NCBI GenBank assembly: GCA_017656505.1
Contig: JACDNU010000032.1
Span: 1-32,590, forward strand
Source of the DNA: Archaeoglobus sp.
GTDB taxonomy: Archaea; Halobacteriota; Archaeoglobi; Archaeoglobales; Archaeoglobaceae
Length of the DNA stretch: 32,590 bases
Direction of reading: 5' to 3'
The notes under the pieces were generated by a model that had not been told where the DNA came from, ran no database searches, and worked only from the letters and a program-made list of their open reading frames with translations. The position numbers were made by a program, and so were the translations under genes. Position 1 is the stretch's first letter. The number at the start of each line of letters is the position of its first letter. Positions 14,628 through 22,433 of this stretch are shown here, in pieces.

Positions 14628-15719
14628 CTAGGCAATACTTTTCATGCAAACACCTGTTTTCGCAAGAACAACCTCGAACTCATCTTTGCTCGGATTTACA
14701 TCCTCTAAAATTGTATATCTCTTAGTTCTGATCTTCTTCGCATACATCAAAGCCTCTATAACCTGCTCTCTTGTTAGACCAATCTCTTTGGCTGTTGTTG
14801 GAGCCTGAATCTTTTCGAGCGACCTTTTCAGTCTTTCCCAGTTTCCTGTGCCGTAGTACTTCTCATGCAGGTATTCCATAATTATCGATCCTATTGCAAC
14901 TTGCTCACCATGCGTAGCGTTACCAAACCCAAGAAAGTCGAGTGCATGGCTGAACTTGTGTTCTGAGCCACTTGCTGGCCTGCTGCTTCCAACTATCGAT
15001 ATTGCAACTCCGCTTAGGATTAATCCTCTTACTAGCATCGTGAGATGGTCTGTTTGTTTGAGATCCAGTCTTTCGGCAGCACTGAGCATTAGATTTGCAG
15101 GCAACACTGCCATGCTGGCTGCTATTTCATTGTAGTCTTCACCAGTTTTCTCTCTGGAGAGGCTCCAATCCTTTACTGCAACAGTGTTGGAGATCAGATC
15201 TCCGTAGCCGGAGCGGAGCAGTCTTATGGGGCTATGCCGGAGAATAACCAGATCTGCAACTATCGCTGCAGGAGGTTTTGCCGTTACGGATATTGGCTTT
15301 CCGGCCTCTTTGAAGCTAGCTATTGGGGATGCAATACCATCATGAGAGGCAACGGTTGGGACACTAATAAAGGGAACATTCATTTCCGAGGCAAAGACCT
15401 TTGCGACATCCAAAACCTTTCCACCACCAACTCCCATCACGCAGTCTATATCCCTATATCCCAGGTCAACGATAAGCCTCCTAACTTCTCCCATTCCCCC
15501 CTCCTGAACGAAGTGAATTCCTGCAAGGCTGGCATCTATTCTCTCCTTTATCTTCACTGCAACAAGCTCATAGGATGTTTTTCCGGTGATGAGATATACA
15601 CTGGAAAGATCGAGGTTCTCGATTATATCGCCTATGTACTTTCTAGGCCCCTCTCCGATTTCAACGAAAAGAGGCATGTCTACCGTGTTCAGAAATTCCC
15701 TCTTCAACTTTCTCTTCAT
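14628..15719 (-). CDS. egsA: sn-Glycerol-1-phosphate dehydrogenase
   Basis: Reduces dihydroxyacetone phosphate to sn-glycerol-1-phosphate, the step that fixes the stereochemistry of archaeal membrane lipids. The 363-residue product has the NAD(P)-binding MGVGGGKVLDVAK (about 95-107), the PTVASHDGIASP loop (121-132), and the zinc ligands expected for the family: D174 (SGYGDLIS), H254 (SGSEHKFSH) and H270 (ATHGEQ). Start ATG 15719 has a strong GGAGG site 6-7 nt upstream. It lies 22 bp downstream of htpX on the same strand, probably cotranscribed. Length and motifs are normal. Confidence 0.95.
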   Translation of the reverse strand: MKRKLKREFLNTVDMPLFVEIGEGPRKYIGDIIENLDLSSVYLITGKTSYELVAVKIKERIDASLAGIHFVQEGGMGEVRRLIVDLGYRDIDCVMGVGGGKVLDVAKVFASEMNVPFISVPTVASHDGIASPIASFKEAGKPISVTAKPPAAIVADLVILRHSPIRLLRSGYGDLISNTVAVKDWSLSREKTGEDYNEIAASMAVLPANLMLSAAERLDLKQTDHLTMLVRGLILSGVAISIVGSSRPASGSEHKFSHALDFLGFGNATHGEQVAIGSIIMEYLHEKYYGTGNWERLKRSLEKIQAPTTAKEIGLTREQVIEALMYAKKIRTKRYTILEDVNPSKDEFEVVLAKTGVCMKSIA

Positions 15720-15741
15720 CTAAATCCTCCTAAAACTTTAG

Positions 15742-16665
15742 TTAGAGTTCTGCGGCGAGCTTTTCCAACCTTTCGATTCGCTTCTCTACAGGTGGATGGG
15801 TAGAGAATAGGGAGAGTATCGAATCCCTTGAGAGGGCTGGAATTATGAAGAAGGCATTCAGACCTTCAGCCTCCTTCTTGTATTCTGGGTGTATCCTCTC
15901 CATTTTTCCGGATATTTTTAGCAAAGCTGAAATCAAAGCATTGGGGTTTCTTGTGAGGTAAGCGCTTCCCATATCGGCTGCAAACTCCCTGTATCTGCTT
16001 AAAGCCCTTATGAGCAGAAAGCTAATCAGCCATACCAGAGCTGAGACGGCGAATATTATCAGGTTTGCAGAGCCTTGCTCCCTCCTGCCGTATCCGAACA
16101 TCCCCGCAAACATAGCCCATCTCATGATGAACCATGCAACGGTTGAAAGGAAACTGGCTATCGTTATCACCGCGACATCTCTGTTTTTCACGTGGCTGAG
16201 CTCGTGGCCAAGAACTGCTTTAATCTCTTCAGCATTGAGTGTTCTCAGCAATCCAGTCGTAACGGCTACAACAGCATTCTTCGGATTTCTTCCCGTTGCA
16301 AAGGCGTTTGGGACTGGGGTGTCAACAATTGCTATCCTCGGCATCGGCAGGTTTGCGGCCATAGTCAGCTCTCTAACCATTGAATATAGCTCTGGAGCTT
16401 CGCTCTCTTCAACAATCTTTGCCCCGCTGGCGTAAAGCACTATCTTATCGGAGAAGTAGTACTGAATGAAGAGAAAGATTGCTGCAAAGGCTATTAAACC
16501 GGTATATCCTACTCCAAACGCAAAAAGGATCGTTAGGAAAGCTAGGTATATGATACCCAATAAGAACATCGTCAAGAACATTCTAAGCGTTAGCCCCCTA
16601 TCTCTGACCCATCTCATAATTGGATTGTAAATTTTGCTGTATTTAAATTCTGCCTCCCACGTCAT
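15742..16665 (-). CDS. htpX: HtpX-type membrane zinc metalloprotease
   Basis: Membrane-bound M48 protease that degrades misfolded membrane proteins, with its active site in the cytoplasm. The 307-residue protein has hydrophobic helices near 28-50 and 54-75, then the catalytic HELSH (H154, E155, H158), third zinc ligand E227 in RYREFAAD, and further helices near 165-190 and 200-222. ATG 16665 overlaps the stop of the upstream thioredoxin-like gene by 4 bp (ATGA type), so the two are translationally coupled. The pairing with a membrane-anchored thioredoxin-like protein points to envelope protein quality control. Confidence 0.93.
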   Translation of the reverse strand: MTWEAEFKYSKIYNPIMRWVRDRGLTLRMFLTMFLLGIIYLAFLTILFAFGVGYTGLIAFAAIFLFIQYYFSDKIVLYASGAKIVEESEAPELYSMVRELTMAANLPMPRIAIVDTPVPNAFATGRNPKNAVVAVTTGLLRTLNAEEIKAVLGHELSHVKNRDVAVITIASFLSTVAWFIMRWAMFAGMFGYGRREQGSANLIIFAVSALVWLISFLLIRALSRYREFAADMGSAYLTRNPNALISALLKISGKMERIHPEYKKEAEGLNAFFIIPALSRDSILSLFSTHPPVEKRIERLEKLAAEL

Positions 16666-17096
16666 TTATTGAGAGATAAAATAAAACTCTTAAATTCGTT
16701 TATGTCGAGATACCCCGTCTCTATTTTGGTTACATTTCCATCCGGGCTGAGGATTATGTAGGAGGGAGTGACAAAATCCAAATGATTTTTCTCAAAAGCT
16801 GGGACAAATTTCATAACGATTTTGTCGGTTCTCACATTCACTTTCACGGGAATAAACTTGCTGTTTAATAAACTGGCAATTTGCTTGTCAGAGAAAACTT
16901 TTGAACTCATCAATCTGCAATAGGGGCAGCTATCGGAGTAAAAATATACGAAGATTGGTTTTTTTGTTTCCTTGGCAAGTGTGTTTGCCTGATCGAATTC
17001 TTTCCACTCGACGAGTTCTTGGGTTGCATACATTTGGGATGCTATAACGAGGATGAAGCCTGAGATTATCAGAATCAAGGCAAGCTTCCGGATCAT
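16662..17096 (-). CDS. Membrane-anchored thioredoxin-like protein
   Basis: 144 residues: an N-terminal signal anchor (about 4-22) followed by a thioredoxin fold facing outside. The redox motif is SCPYC (C57, C60), preceded by KPIFVYFYSD; the cis-proline loop is DFVTPSYII; the end is a helix. The spacing fits the thioredoxin_7/DsbD-gamma-like group, which reduces or isomerises disulfides or supplies electrons to cytochrome maturation. It overlaps htpX by 4 bp, and faces the 266-bp region that carries the H/ACA-like RNA. The partner reductase is not encoded nearby. Confidence 0.87.
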   Translation of the reverse strand: MIRKLALILIISGFILVIASQMYATQELVEWKEFDQANTLAKETKKPIFVYFYSDSCPYCRLMSSKVFSDKQIASLLNSKFIPVKVNVRTDKIVMKFVPAFEKNHLDFVTPSYIILSPDGNVTKIETGYLDINEFKSFILSLNK

Positions 17097-17221
17097 TGGA
17101 ACACCTTTGCTTAGGAATATTTAACTATATTTAACTATTTTTAGCTTTCCCGTAGCCTTGAAAATACCAGCTTTGAAAATACACTGATAAAAGCCCTGAC
17201 AAAGGAATTTCGACGAAGGAA

Positions 17222-17229
17222 TTTTATAC
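17222..17229 (+). promoter_or_regulatory. TATA box for the H/ACA-like RNA
   Basis: TTTTATAC centred about 25 nt before the first base of the GC-rich stem at 17248-17250. No plus-strand open frame follows, so the promoter points to a non-coding transcript. Confidence 0.55.
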
Positions 17230-17247
17230 AAAAAAGTTGAGAATTCA

Positions 17248-17307
17248 TTGCCCGCCCGCCATGAGTTCTCTGATGCGATGAGGGGAACGCCACTGGGCGG
17301 GCAACAT
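17248..17307 (+). ncRNA. Probable H/ACA guide sRNA (single hairpin with K-loop)
   Basis: In the gap between two genes, TTGCCCGCCC (17248-17257) pairs with GGGCGGGCAA (17295-17304). Inside is an internal loop, GCCATGA on the 5' side and GCCACT on the 3' side, then an upper stem GTTCT/GGAAC. It is capped by CTGA-TGC-GATGA, a K-loop/K-turn signature bound by L7Ae. An ACA box (17304-17306) follows the lower stem, and 15 nt separate it from the upper stem, within the 14-16 nt rule of H/ACA RNAs. A TATA box is correctly placed upstream. Such RNAs direct pseudouridylation of rRNA with Cbf5, Nop10, Gar1 and L7Ae. The loop strands predict a target of the form AGUGGC-UN-UCAUGGC; I could not search for it. 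Confidence 0.65.
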
Positions 17308-17362
17308 ACTAAAGTAACGTGCCAGAGAATAGAGACATACTAGGGCAGCGTACTACGGCATA

Positions 17363-17890
17363 CTAGTTCTCTCGATCCTCATCATCGGTTGGCTTGTAAA
17401 CGACTTCGATGTTCGCCTCTTTTAAGAACTCCAGACCCCTCTCATCCGCATACCGCTTTCCGTAAACAACCTTCTTTATCTTAGCGTTGATAATCATCTT
17501 GGCACACATTATACACGGCTGATGGGTTGTGTAGAGCGTCCCACCTGCTATGCTGACTCCATGAACGGCAGCTTGGATTATAGCATTCTGCTCAGCATGA
17601 ACGGCTCTGCAGAGCTCATGCCTTTCTCCCGATGCTACGTTAAGCTCTTCCCTCAAACATCCTATGTCGAGGCAATGTGGCAAACCGGTCGGCGCTCCGT
17701 TGTAACCAGTCGATAGGATGCGTTTATCCTTTACTATCACCGCCCCGACGTTCTGTCTCAAACAAGTGGATCTTCTAGCTACAACCTTTGCTATGTCCAT
17801 AAAATAGGTGTCGATATCGGGTCTTTCTTTTGATTCTGCTCTCTTCACTTTCTTTACGATGTCTTTCTCTGCGATTTCAGTATCTACCAT
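17363..17890 (-). CDS. dCMP deaminase family protein (ComEB-like)
   Basis: Zinc-dependent deaminase converting dCMP to dUMP, the precursor for dTMP. The 175-residue product has the first zinc motif AVHAEQNAI (H98, catalytic E100) and the second PCIMCAK (C126, C129). The long insert between core strand and zinc motif ([20 protein letters not shown], with extra His/Cys that can bind a second zinc) is typical of dCMP deaminases of the ComEB/T4 group rather than of cytidine or guanine deaminases. The first 25 residues are charged and outside the domain, so a later start is possible. It is monocistronic and divergent from the regulator at 18039. Confidence 0.88.
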   Translation of the reverse strand: MVDTEIAEKDIVKKVKRAESKERPDIDTYFMDIAKVVARRSTCLRQNVGAVIVKDKRILSTGYNGAPTGLPHCLDIGCLREELNVASGERHELCRAVHAEQNAIIQAAVHGVSIAGGTLYTTHQPCIMCAKMIINAKIKKVVYGKRYADERGLEFLKEANIEVVYKPTDDEDREN

Positions 17891-18038
17891 ACCAATCTCT
17901 CACAACTCACTCTCAGGGGTTTTATGTTTTTCGTGTTTGGAAAAATTGGGGAAGAGTTTGGGGGAAGAAGATAGAGAGATAGAAAACTAAAAATATCCTA
18001 GCCGCATATCTGTTTTGATTATTTTTGAAGGTGATGGA

Positions 18039-18554
18039 ATGGCAAAAAGAGCAAAGCTTGTCAGCGATATCGTGGAATTGGTTCCGATTCTTCAGATATT
18101 CTCAACTCAATTGTATAGGAGGGTCTACGAATCTTTGCTTGACAGGTGGATGACCTACGATGAGCTCGTTAACGAGTTCGGGGATGGTGTAGAGGAGGCT
18201 TTGAAAATCCTCAAGCACGCAGGAATGCTTGAGGTCAAGTGGAGAATGCCCGAAAATCCAGGCGGCAAACCTGAGAAGGAGTACCATGTCAGCTACACCC
18301 ATCTGAGCGCTAATTTCTTCGCTTCGCTCAAAGACCTGAACAAGATCCTTGAGGTGATATTTCTGCCCGATGACGAGCTTGAGGAGATAGTTTCGAAAAT
18401 AATCCAAGAGATAAACATTGGAAGGATGTCCGTGCCGCACATAAGCAGGAGTTTGCAGCTGGATCCGCTTTTTATAAGGGCTGCAGCAAAGAGATCATTG
18501 AAATTGAATATCAAAGGCCAGCTTGTGGAGATTGCCAAGAATGAAGAGATTTAA
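18039..18554 (+). CDS. Archaeal winged-helix (ArsR-like) transcriptional regulator
   Basis: 171 residues. The N-terminal half reads as a winged helix: LQIFSTQLYRRVYESLLDRW, then MTYDELVNEFGDGVEEALKI, helix-turn-helix, and the wing GMLEVKWRMPENPGGKPEKE. The C-terminal half is a helical domain (LNKILEVIFLPDDELEEIVS, and so on) that may dimerise or bind a ligand. I choose ATG 18039 with the GGTGAT site just upstream, not TTG 18015. It resembles a family of ArsR-like regulators common in Archaeoglobales and methanogens. No metal-binding Cys is present, so it is unlikely to be a metal sensor. Its target is unknown. Confidence 0.75.
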   Translation: MAKRAKLVSDIVELVPILQIFSTQLYRRVYESLLDRWMTYDELVNEFGDGVEEALKILKHAGMLEVKWRMPENPGGKPEKEYHVSYTHLSANFFASLKDLNKILEVIFLPDDELEEIVSKIIQEINIGRMSVPHISRSLQLDPLFIRAAAKRSLKLNIKGQLVEIAKNEEI

Positions 18555-18632
18555 GTTACCCAGTTACTTAAAACCACTCTTTTTTTGATTTTTGAATGTT
18601 GATGAAGGAGAAATCCAAAAACCAGTGAAACA

Positions 18633-18875
18633 ATGAAGAAGTTCAAAACCTTGCGGGATCTTCTGAACTATTTTAGGTGGAATCCGGAGGAAGATCTTGG
18701 AGAGGTAATGATAGAATTCATTGACAGGCCAAAAGGGATAAGAACAATAAAAGGAGATTCGATAAAGGACATAGGACATAAGTTTATCTATCTCGAAGAT
18801 GACACGCCTCTGCCCCTCCACCGCATAACTAGAGTTGTCTACAAAGGAGAGACCTGGTGGGTGAAAAAGGGCTAG
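18633..18875 (+). CDS. DUF504 / UPF0248 family protein
   Basis: 80-residue conserved archaeal protein. It shows the family pattern: RDLLNYFRWNPEED at the start, a central strand VMIEFIDRPKGI, KGDSIKDIGHKFIYLEDD, and PLPLHRITRVVYKGETWW at the end. The function is unknown; the DUF is often found near RNA-processing genes in archaea. It precedes argH by 33 bp on the same strand, so it is possibly in one transcript with argH and gatD. Start ATG 18633 is supported by length; the upstream site is weak. Confidence 0.82.
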   Translation: MKKFKTLRDLLNYFRWNPEEDLGEVMIEFIDRPKGIRTIKGDSIKDIGHKFIYLEDDTPLPLHRITRVVYKGETWWVKKG

Positions 18876-18908
18876 AGTATAGTTTGAGTATAATTGGGAG
18901 ATGGTTCG

Positions 18909-20453
18909 ATGGGGAATGATAAAAATAATAAAAGTAATGCCAAAATCGATACTAAAACCGATACAACTAAAGCAAAAAATAAGGAGAAGGTCAGAATAGT
19001 CAGAAGCAGATTCGAAGAAGAGATGGATAAGCTGGCATTGGAATTCTCTTCATCGATTAAGGATGATGAGAAAATCTTTTACTACGACTTGCTTGTGGAT
19101 TTTGCCCATGTCATCGGGCTTTACAAGATGAAACATCTCACGAAAGAGGAAGCGAAAGAGATACTCCTCGGCCTGATGAAGATCAGGGATGATGGTTTTT
19201 CCAAATTGGATGTTAACTATGAAGACATTCACGAGGCGATAGAAGCTGCTCTCTCGAAAATCACCGATAAGGCTACAAAAATGCATACCGCCCGCTCGAG
19301 AAATGATGAGGTTGCTGCCTGTCTGAGACTTTTCGCCAGAGACAGGTTGCTTGCGATAATGTTCAGCCTAATCGAGCTCCGGAAAACGATTCTGGATCTG
19401 GCAAAGGAAAATATCGAAACGATAATGCCCGGCTTCACCCACCTCCAGTATGCTCAGCCCACTCGCTTGAGTCATCATCTGCTCGCTTACCACGACATGC
19501 TCAAAAGAGATTATGAGAGGGCCTTAGAATGCTTCAAAAGGGTAAATCTCTGCCCTCTTGGAGCTGCTGCCTTCGCATCCACTTCCTTCAGGCTTGATAG
19601 AGGTCTTACGGCCAAGCTTTTGGGTTTTGACGGGATCGTAGAGAATTCGATGGATGCCGCTGCATCGAGAGATTTCGCAATCGAATCGATCTTCGTTTGC
19701 TCTTCAATAATGCTCTCATTGAGCAGAATAGCTGAAGAGATCGTTCTTTGGAGCTCTGAATTCGATTTTATGGAGCTTGCAGACAGCTATGCTTCATCTT
19801 CCAGCATTATGCCCCAGAAGAAAAACCCCGATATTGCCGAGTTAATCAGGGCGAGAGCTGCAAGAATTTGCGGGAATCTGACTTCTGCAATGATGATCTA
19901 CAAAGCGATGCCCTTCGCGTACAACAGAGACTTCCAGGAGATGAATCCGTTGCTTTACTTCAGCCTCGAGAGTGCTGAACTCTGCACGATCTTGATTTCC
20001 AGAATGCTTGAAACGGCAAGGTTAAAACGAGAGAAGATGGAGGAGAAAGCATCAAAGGGATTCTCAACAGCTACCGACATTGCTGATTTGCTGGTTCAAA
20101 AGGCAGGAATTCCCTTCAGGCTCGCTCACAGAATAGTCGGCTATCTTGCGTCGCATGGAATTGAAAATCCGAGTTTGGGTAAGCTTATCAAAGCTGCGGA
20201 GGAAACTGCTGAACCGTATGTTTCAGCTATAAAGGATAAAATATCGGAAGAAGACCTGAAATTTGACGCTGAGAAGGCTGTGGAAAGCCGTAAAAATGTT
20301 GGCTCCCCTTCAAAGGTGGAAGTGGAAAGAATGATCGCTGAGAGGATTAAAATTCTAGAAAAAGATCAAAACGAGCTTGAATCGAGGGTCGAGAGGGTCT
20401 CTGAGTCCCTTGAAATGCTTTATAAGGAGATTCAGGGTGTAGTTGAGTTATAA
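18909..20453 (+). CDS. argH: Argininosuccinate lyase
   Basis: Last step of arginine synthesis: splits argininosuccinate to arginine and fumarate. The 514-residue product carries the fumarase-superfamily signature SSIMPQKKNPD (the flexible catalytic loop), the substrate motifs HTARSRNDEVA and GFTHLQYAQPTRLSHH, and the C-terminal arm of archaeal ArgH. ATG 18909 is preferred because GGGAG lies 8 nt ahead; TTG 18894 gives only five extra residues. The first 33 residues are Asn/Lys/Thr-rich and probably disordered, longer than in most ArgH proteins. The gene is followed after 10 bp by gatD; other arginine genes are not nearby. Confidence 0.95.
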   Translation: MGNDKNNKSNAKIDTKTDTTKAKNKEKVRIVRSRFEEEMDKLALEFSSSIKDDEKIFYYDLLVDFAHVIGLYKMKHLTKEEAKEILLGLMKIRDDGFSKLDVNYEDIHEAIEAALSKITDKATKMHTARSRNDEVAACLRLFARDRLLAIMFSLIELRKTILDLAKENIETIMPGFTHLQYAQPTRLSHHLLAYHDMLKRDYERALECFKRVNLCPLGAAAFASTSFRLDRGLTAKLLGFDGIVENSMDAAASRDFAIESIFVCSSIMLSLSRIAEEIVLWSSEFDFMELADSYASSSSIMPQKKNPDIAELIRARAARICGNLTSAMMIYKAMPFAYNRDFQEMNPLLYFSLESAELCTILISRMLETARLKREKMEEKASKGFSTATDIADLLVQKAGIPFRLAHRIVGYLASHGIENPSLGKLIKAAEETAEPYVSAIKDKISEEDLKFDAEKAVESRKNVGSPSKVEVERMIAERIKILEKDQNELESRVERVSESLEMLYKEIQGVVEL

Positions 20454-20463
20454 GGTGATATTA

Positions 20464-21708
20464 ATGGTGGCAGCCAAAGATAGGGAAGAACTAATCGGGA
20501 AAAGAGTGAGGGTTAAAGTTAAAGATAAGATTTTTGAAGGAATCGCAATGCCAACCCGCTCGGACAGCCTCGTTTTGAAGCTAGACAGCGGATATAACGT
20601 AGGACTGAAAGATTACGAAATCCTCGAAGTATTTGAGGTGGAAAGCGTAAGCATTCCCGTGGAAAAATTCGAAAAGCATCCTGGCCTGCCGAATCTAAAA
20701 ATAATCTCAACAGGAGGAACAATTGCAAGCAAAGTGGATTACAGGACGGGAGCTGTTACTAGCCAGTTCTCCTCAGAAGAAATTCTTTCGGAGGTGCCAG
20801 AGCTTAAAGAAATCTGCAACGTGGACTCGATGCTCCTCTACAACATCCTTTCAGAGAACATGAAACCGGCGAACTGGATCGAGCTGAGCAGGGAGATCTA
20901 CAAGAGCATAAAAGATGGTTTCGATGGTGTTATCGTAACTCACGGCACAGATACGATGGCGTATACGAGCTCCGCCATAGCCTTCATGCTCTCAACTCCA
21001 GTTCCAATTATATTCGTGGGCTCGCAGCGAAGCTCAGATAGGCCTTCAAGCGACGCTACGATGAATTTGCTTTGCGCTGCCCATGCAGCAAGCTCGGAGC
21101 TTGGAGAGGTTGCTGTGGTTATGCACGCAACGACGAGCGATAACTACTGTCACATTCATAGGGCCGTTAAAGTCAGAAAGAATCATACCTCGAGGAGAGA
21201 TGCATTTCAATCGGTAAATCAGCTCCCCATTGGTAGGGTTGAATACCCCTCAGGAAAAATTGAGTGGAACATTGATTTCATGAAGAGGGGCGAGAGAGAA
21301 TTGGAGCTGAAGGACAAACTTGAGGAAAAGTGCATCCTCATAAAGTTCTTCCCCGGGCTTTCGCCGGAGATTCTCGATTTCTACTATGAGAAAGGCTACA
21401 AGGGATTCGTGCTCGAAGGGACTGGTTTAGGCCACGTCTCAACGGACTGGATCGAAACCCTCAGCAAAATTTGTGAAGATAGCCTGGTTGTGATGACTTC
21501 TCAATGCATATGGGGCAGAATCTGCGATAGAGTTTACGATACCGGAAGAGATCTGTTGAAGGCTGGAGTGATTGAGGGCGAAGACATGCTGCCGGAGGTT
21601 GCTCTGGTGAAGCTAATGTGGTTGCTTGGAAACTATTCGCTTGAGGAGGCAAAGGAACTCGTGAAGCATAATTTCGTCGGAGAAATCAATCCGAGAACTT
21701 CTTATTGA
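20464..21708 (+). CDS. gatD: Glutamyl-tRNA(Gln) amidotransferase subunit D
   Basis: Asparaginase-like subunit of the archaeal GatDE complex: releases ammonia from glutamine or asparagine so that GatE can convert Glu-tRNA(Gln) to Gln-tRNA(Gln). 414 residues. N-terminal GatD-specific beta-barrel (about 1-60, GKRVRVKVKDKIFEG), then the amidase domain with ISTGGTIAS (catalytic T83), THGTDTMAYTSSA (T162, D163), the lysine in RAVKVRKNHTSRRDAF, and a C-terminal domain from about 290. Start ATG 20464 has AAGGTGAT 4-5 nt upstream; TTG 20443 would overlap argH. gatE is not in the window, so the complex is assembled from separate loci. Confidence 0.95.
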   Translation: MVAAKDREELIGKRVRVKVKDKIFEGIAMPTRSDSLVLKLDSGYNVGLKDYEILEVFEVESVSIPVEKFEKHPGLPNLKIISTGGTIASKVDYRTGAVTSQFSSEEILSEVPELKEICNVDSMLLYNILSENMKPANWIELSREIYKSIKDGFDGVIVTHGTDTMAYTSSAIAFMLSTPVPIIFVGSQRSSDRPSSDATMNLLCAAHAASSELGEVAVVMHATTSDNYCHIHRAVKVRKNHTSRRDAFQSVNQLPIGRVEYPSGKIEWNIDFMKRGERELELKDKLEEKCILIKFFPGLSPEILDFYYEKGYKGFVLEGTGLGHVSTDWIETLSKICEDSLVVMTSQCIWGRICDRVYDTGRDLLKAGVIEGEDMLPEVALVKLMWLLGNYSLEEAKELVKHNFVGEINPRTSY

Positions 21709-21846
21709 TTTTATGAGTTTGTTGTGTATAATTTGTATAACTATCTATAATTAGTTTGAAAAATCGAGAGTCGAGTAGGGTAAATGAATGGTGTGAAAAT
21801 GGGTTTTTTAATTAGGTTTGTTGGTTCTATTGGTTACATTATTCCT

Positions 21847-22335
21847 TTACTCGAATCTTATTCCACACTTCCTGCATTTCATCGAATAAAGGCCGGAAAT
21901 CACCCTCTTCATCTTTTCTTTCTGTTCATCGCTGAACTCGAAAGATGGGTTCTCCATTTTTTCCATCTCTTCCCTCGACGGTATTTCCAAGGAATACCAT
22001 TTTTTGTTGGTAAGCAAATCCGTTGCTTCAGTTTCCATCCAGTTCGTCGCAATTGCTATTCTTGGTGAGGGATGGAGAAGTTTTGAGATTAAGACTGCAA
22101 GCCTAGCTGTTAGTGTTATGGTCTCGCTGGGGGAATCGCAGAGGATGAGGATTTTGTTGAAATCTTGAATTTTCACGAGCAAATCGATTAAAACGATCCC
22201 GTAATCCTCGCCTAAATCAAAAACGATATCCTCAGTTATCTCATTCCCCGAATAACCTTTTGATGTTAGAAGGTTTTTAAGCTTGCCCTTAACTTCCTCC
22301 TTGCTAATGTAAGGGATGATCCTCTCATCTGACAT
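21847..22335 (-). CDS. HSDR_N-like (degenerate type I restriction N-terminal) protein with C-terminal CxxC
   Basis: 162 residues. The pattern EDIVFDLGEDYGIVLIDLLV, then KILILCDSPSET, AVLISKLLHP, IAIATNWMETEATDLLTNKKW resembles the PD-(D/E)xK-fold domain at the start of HsdR and of many archaeal stand-alone proteins. The usual catalytic E-x-K is replaced by L-C-D, so it is probably not a nuclease. The C-terminus has CRKCG (two cysteines), half a zinc ribbon, after a Lys/Glu-rich helix. It has no R-M partners near it. It may bind DNA or nucleotides; no function can be given. It starts at ATG 22335, with the MFS gene ending about 100 bp upstream on the same strand. Confidence 0.6.
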   Translation of the reverse strand: MSDERIIPYISKEEVKGKLKNLLTSKGYSGNEITEDIVFDLGEDYGIVLIDLLVKIQDFNKILILCDSPSETITLTARLAVLISKLLHPSPRIAIATNWMETEATDLLTNKKWYSLEIPSREEMEKMENPSFEFSDEQKEKMKRVISGLYSMKCRKCGIRFE

Positions 22336-22433
22336 TATGGTTAGAGGTATTTTAGAGTTAAATTAGTTTTCGAGGGTTTTGGGGGTGTGATGTTTATGCC
22401 AAACATCTGCAATGCATTCTGAAACCAGATAAA

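Noticed and set aside
15234-15803. 189-residue plus-strand open frame
   Set aside because: It is antisense to egsA and the start of htpX, both with intact family motifs, and its product has the composition of a shadow frame.
17258-17298. C/D box sRNA reading of the 17248 RNA (ATGA, CTGA, GATGA, CTG)
   Set aside because: The C to D' spacing is only 5 nt and the final D box is CTGG. The 9-10 bp outer stem and the ACA box fit H/ACA instead.
21784-22068. 94-residue plus-strand open frame with ATG
   Set aside because: Most of it is antisense to the HSDR_N-like gene; its protein is rich in Phe, His and Arg, as in a shadow. The 138-bp gap before it holds nothing else I can support.
22386-22425. 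GTGATGT...CTGA, possible C/D box sRNA between the HSDR_N-like and MFS genes
   Set aside because: C to D distance is only about 36 nt, with no C' box and a mismatched C box; too short for two guides.
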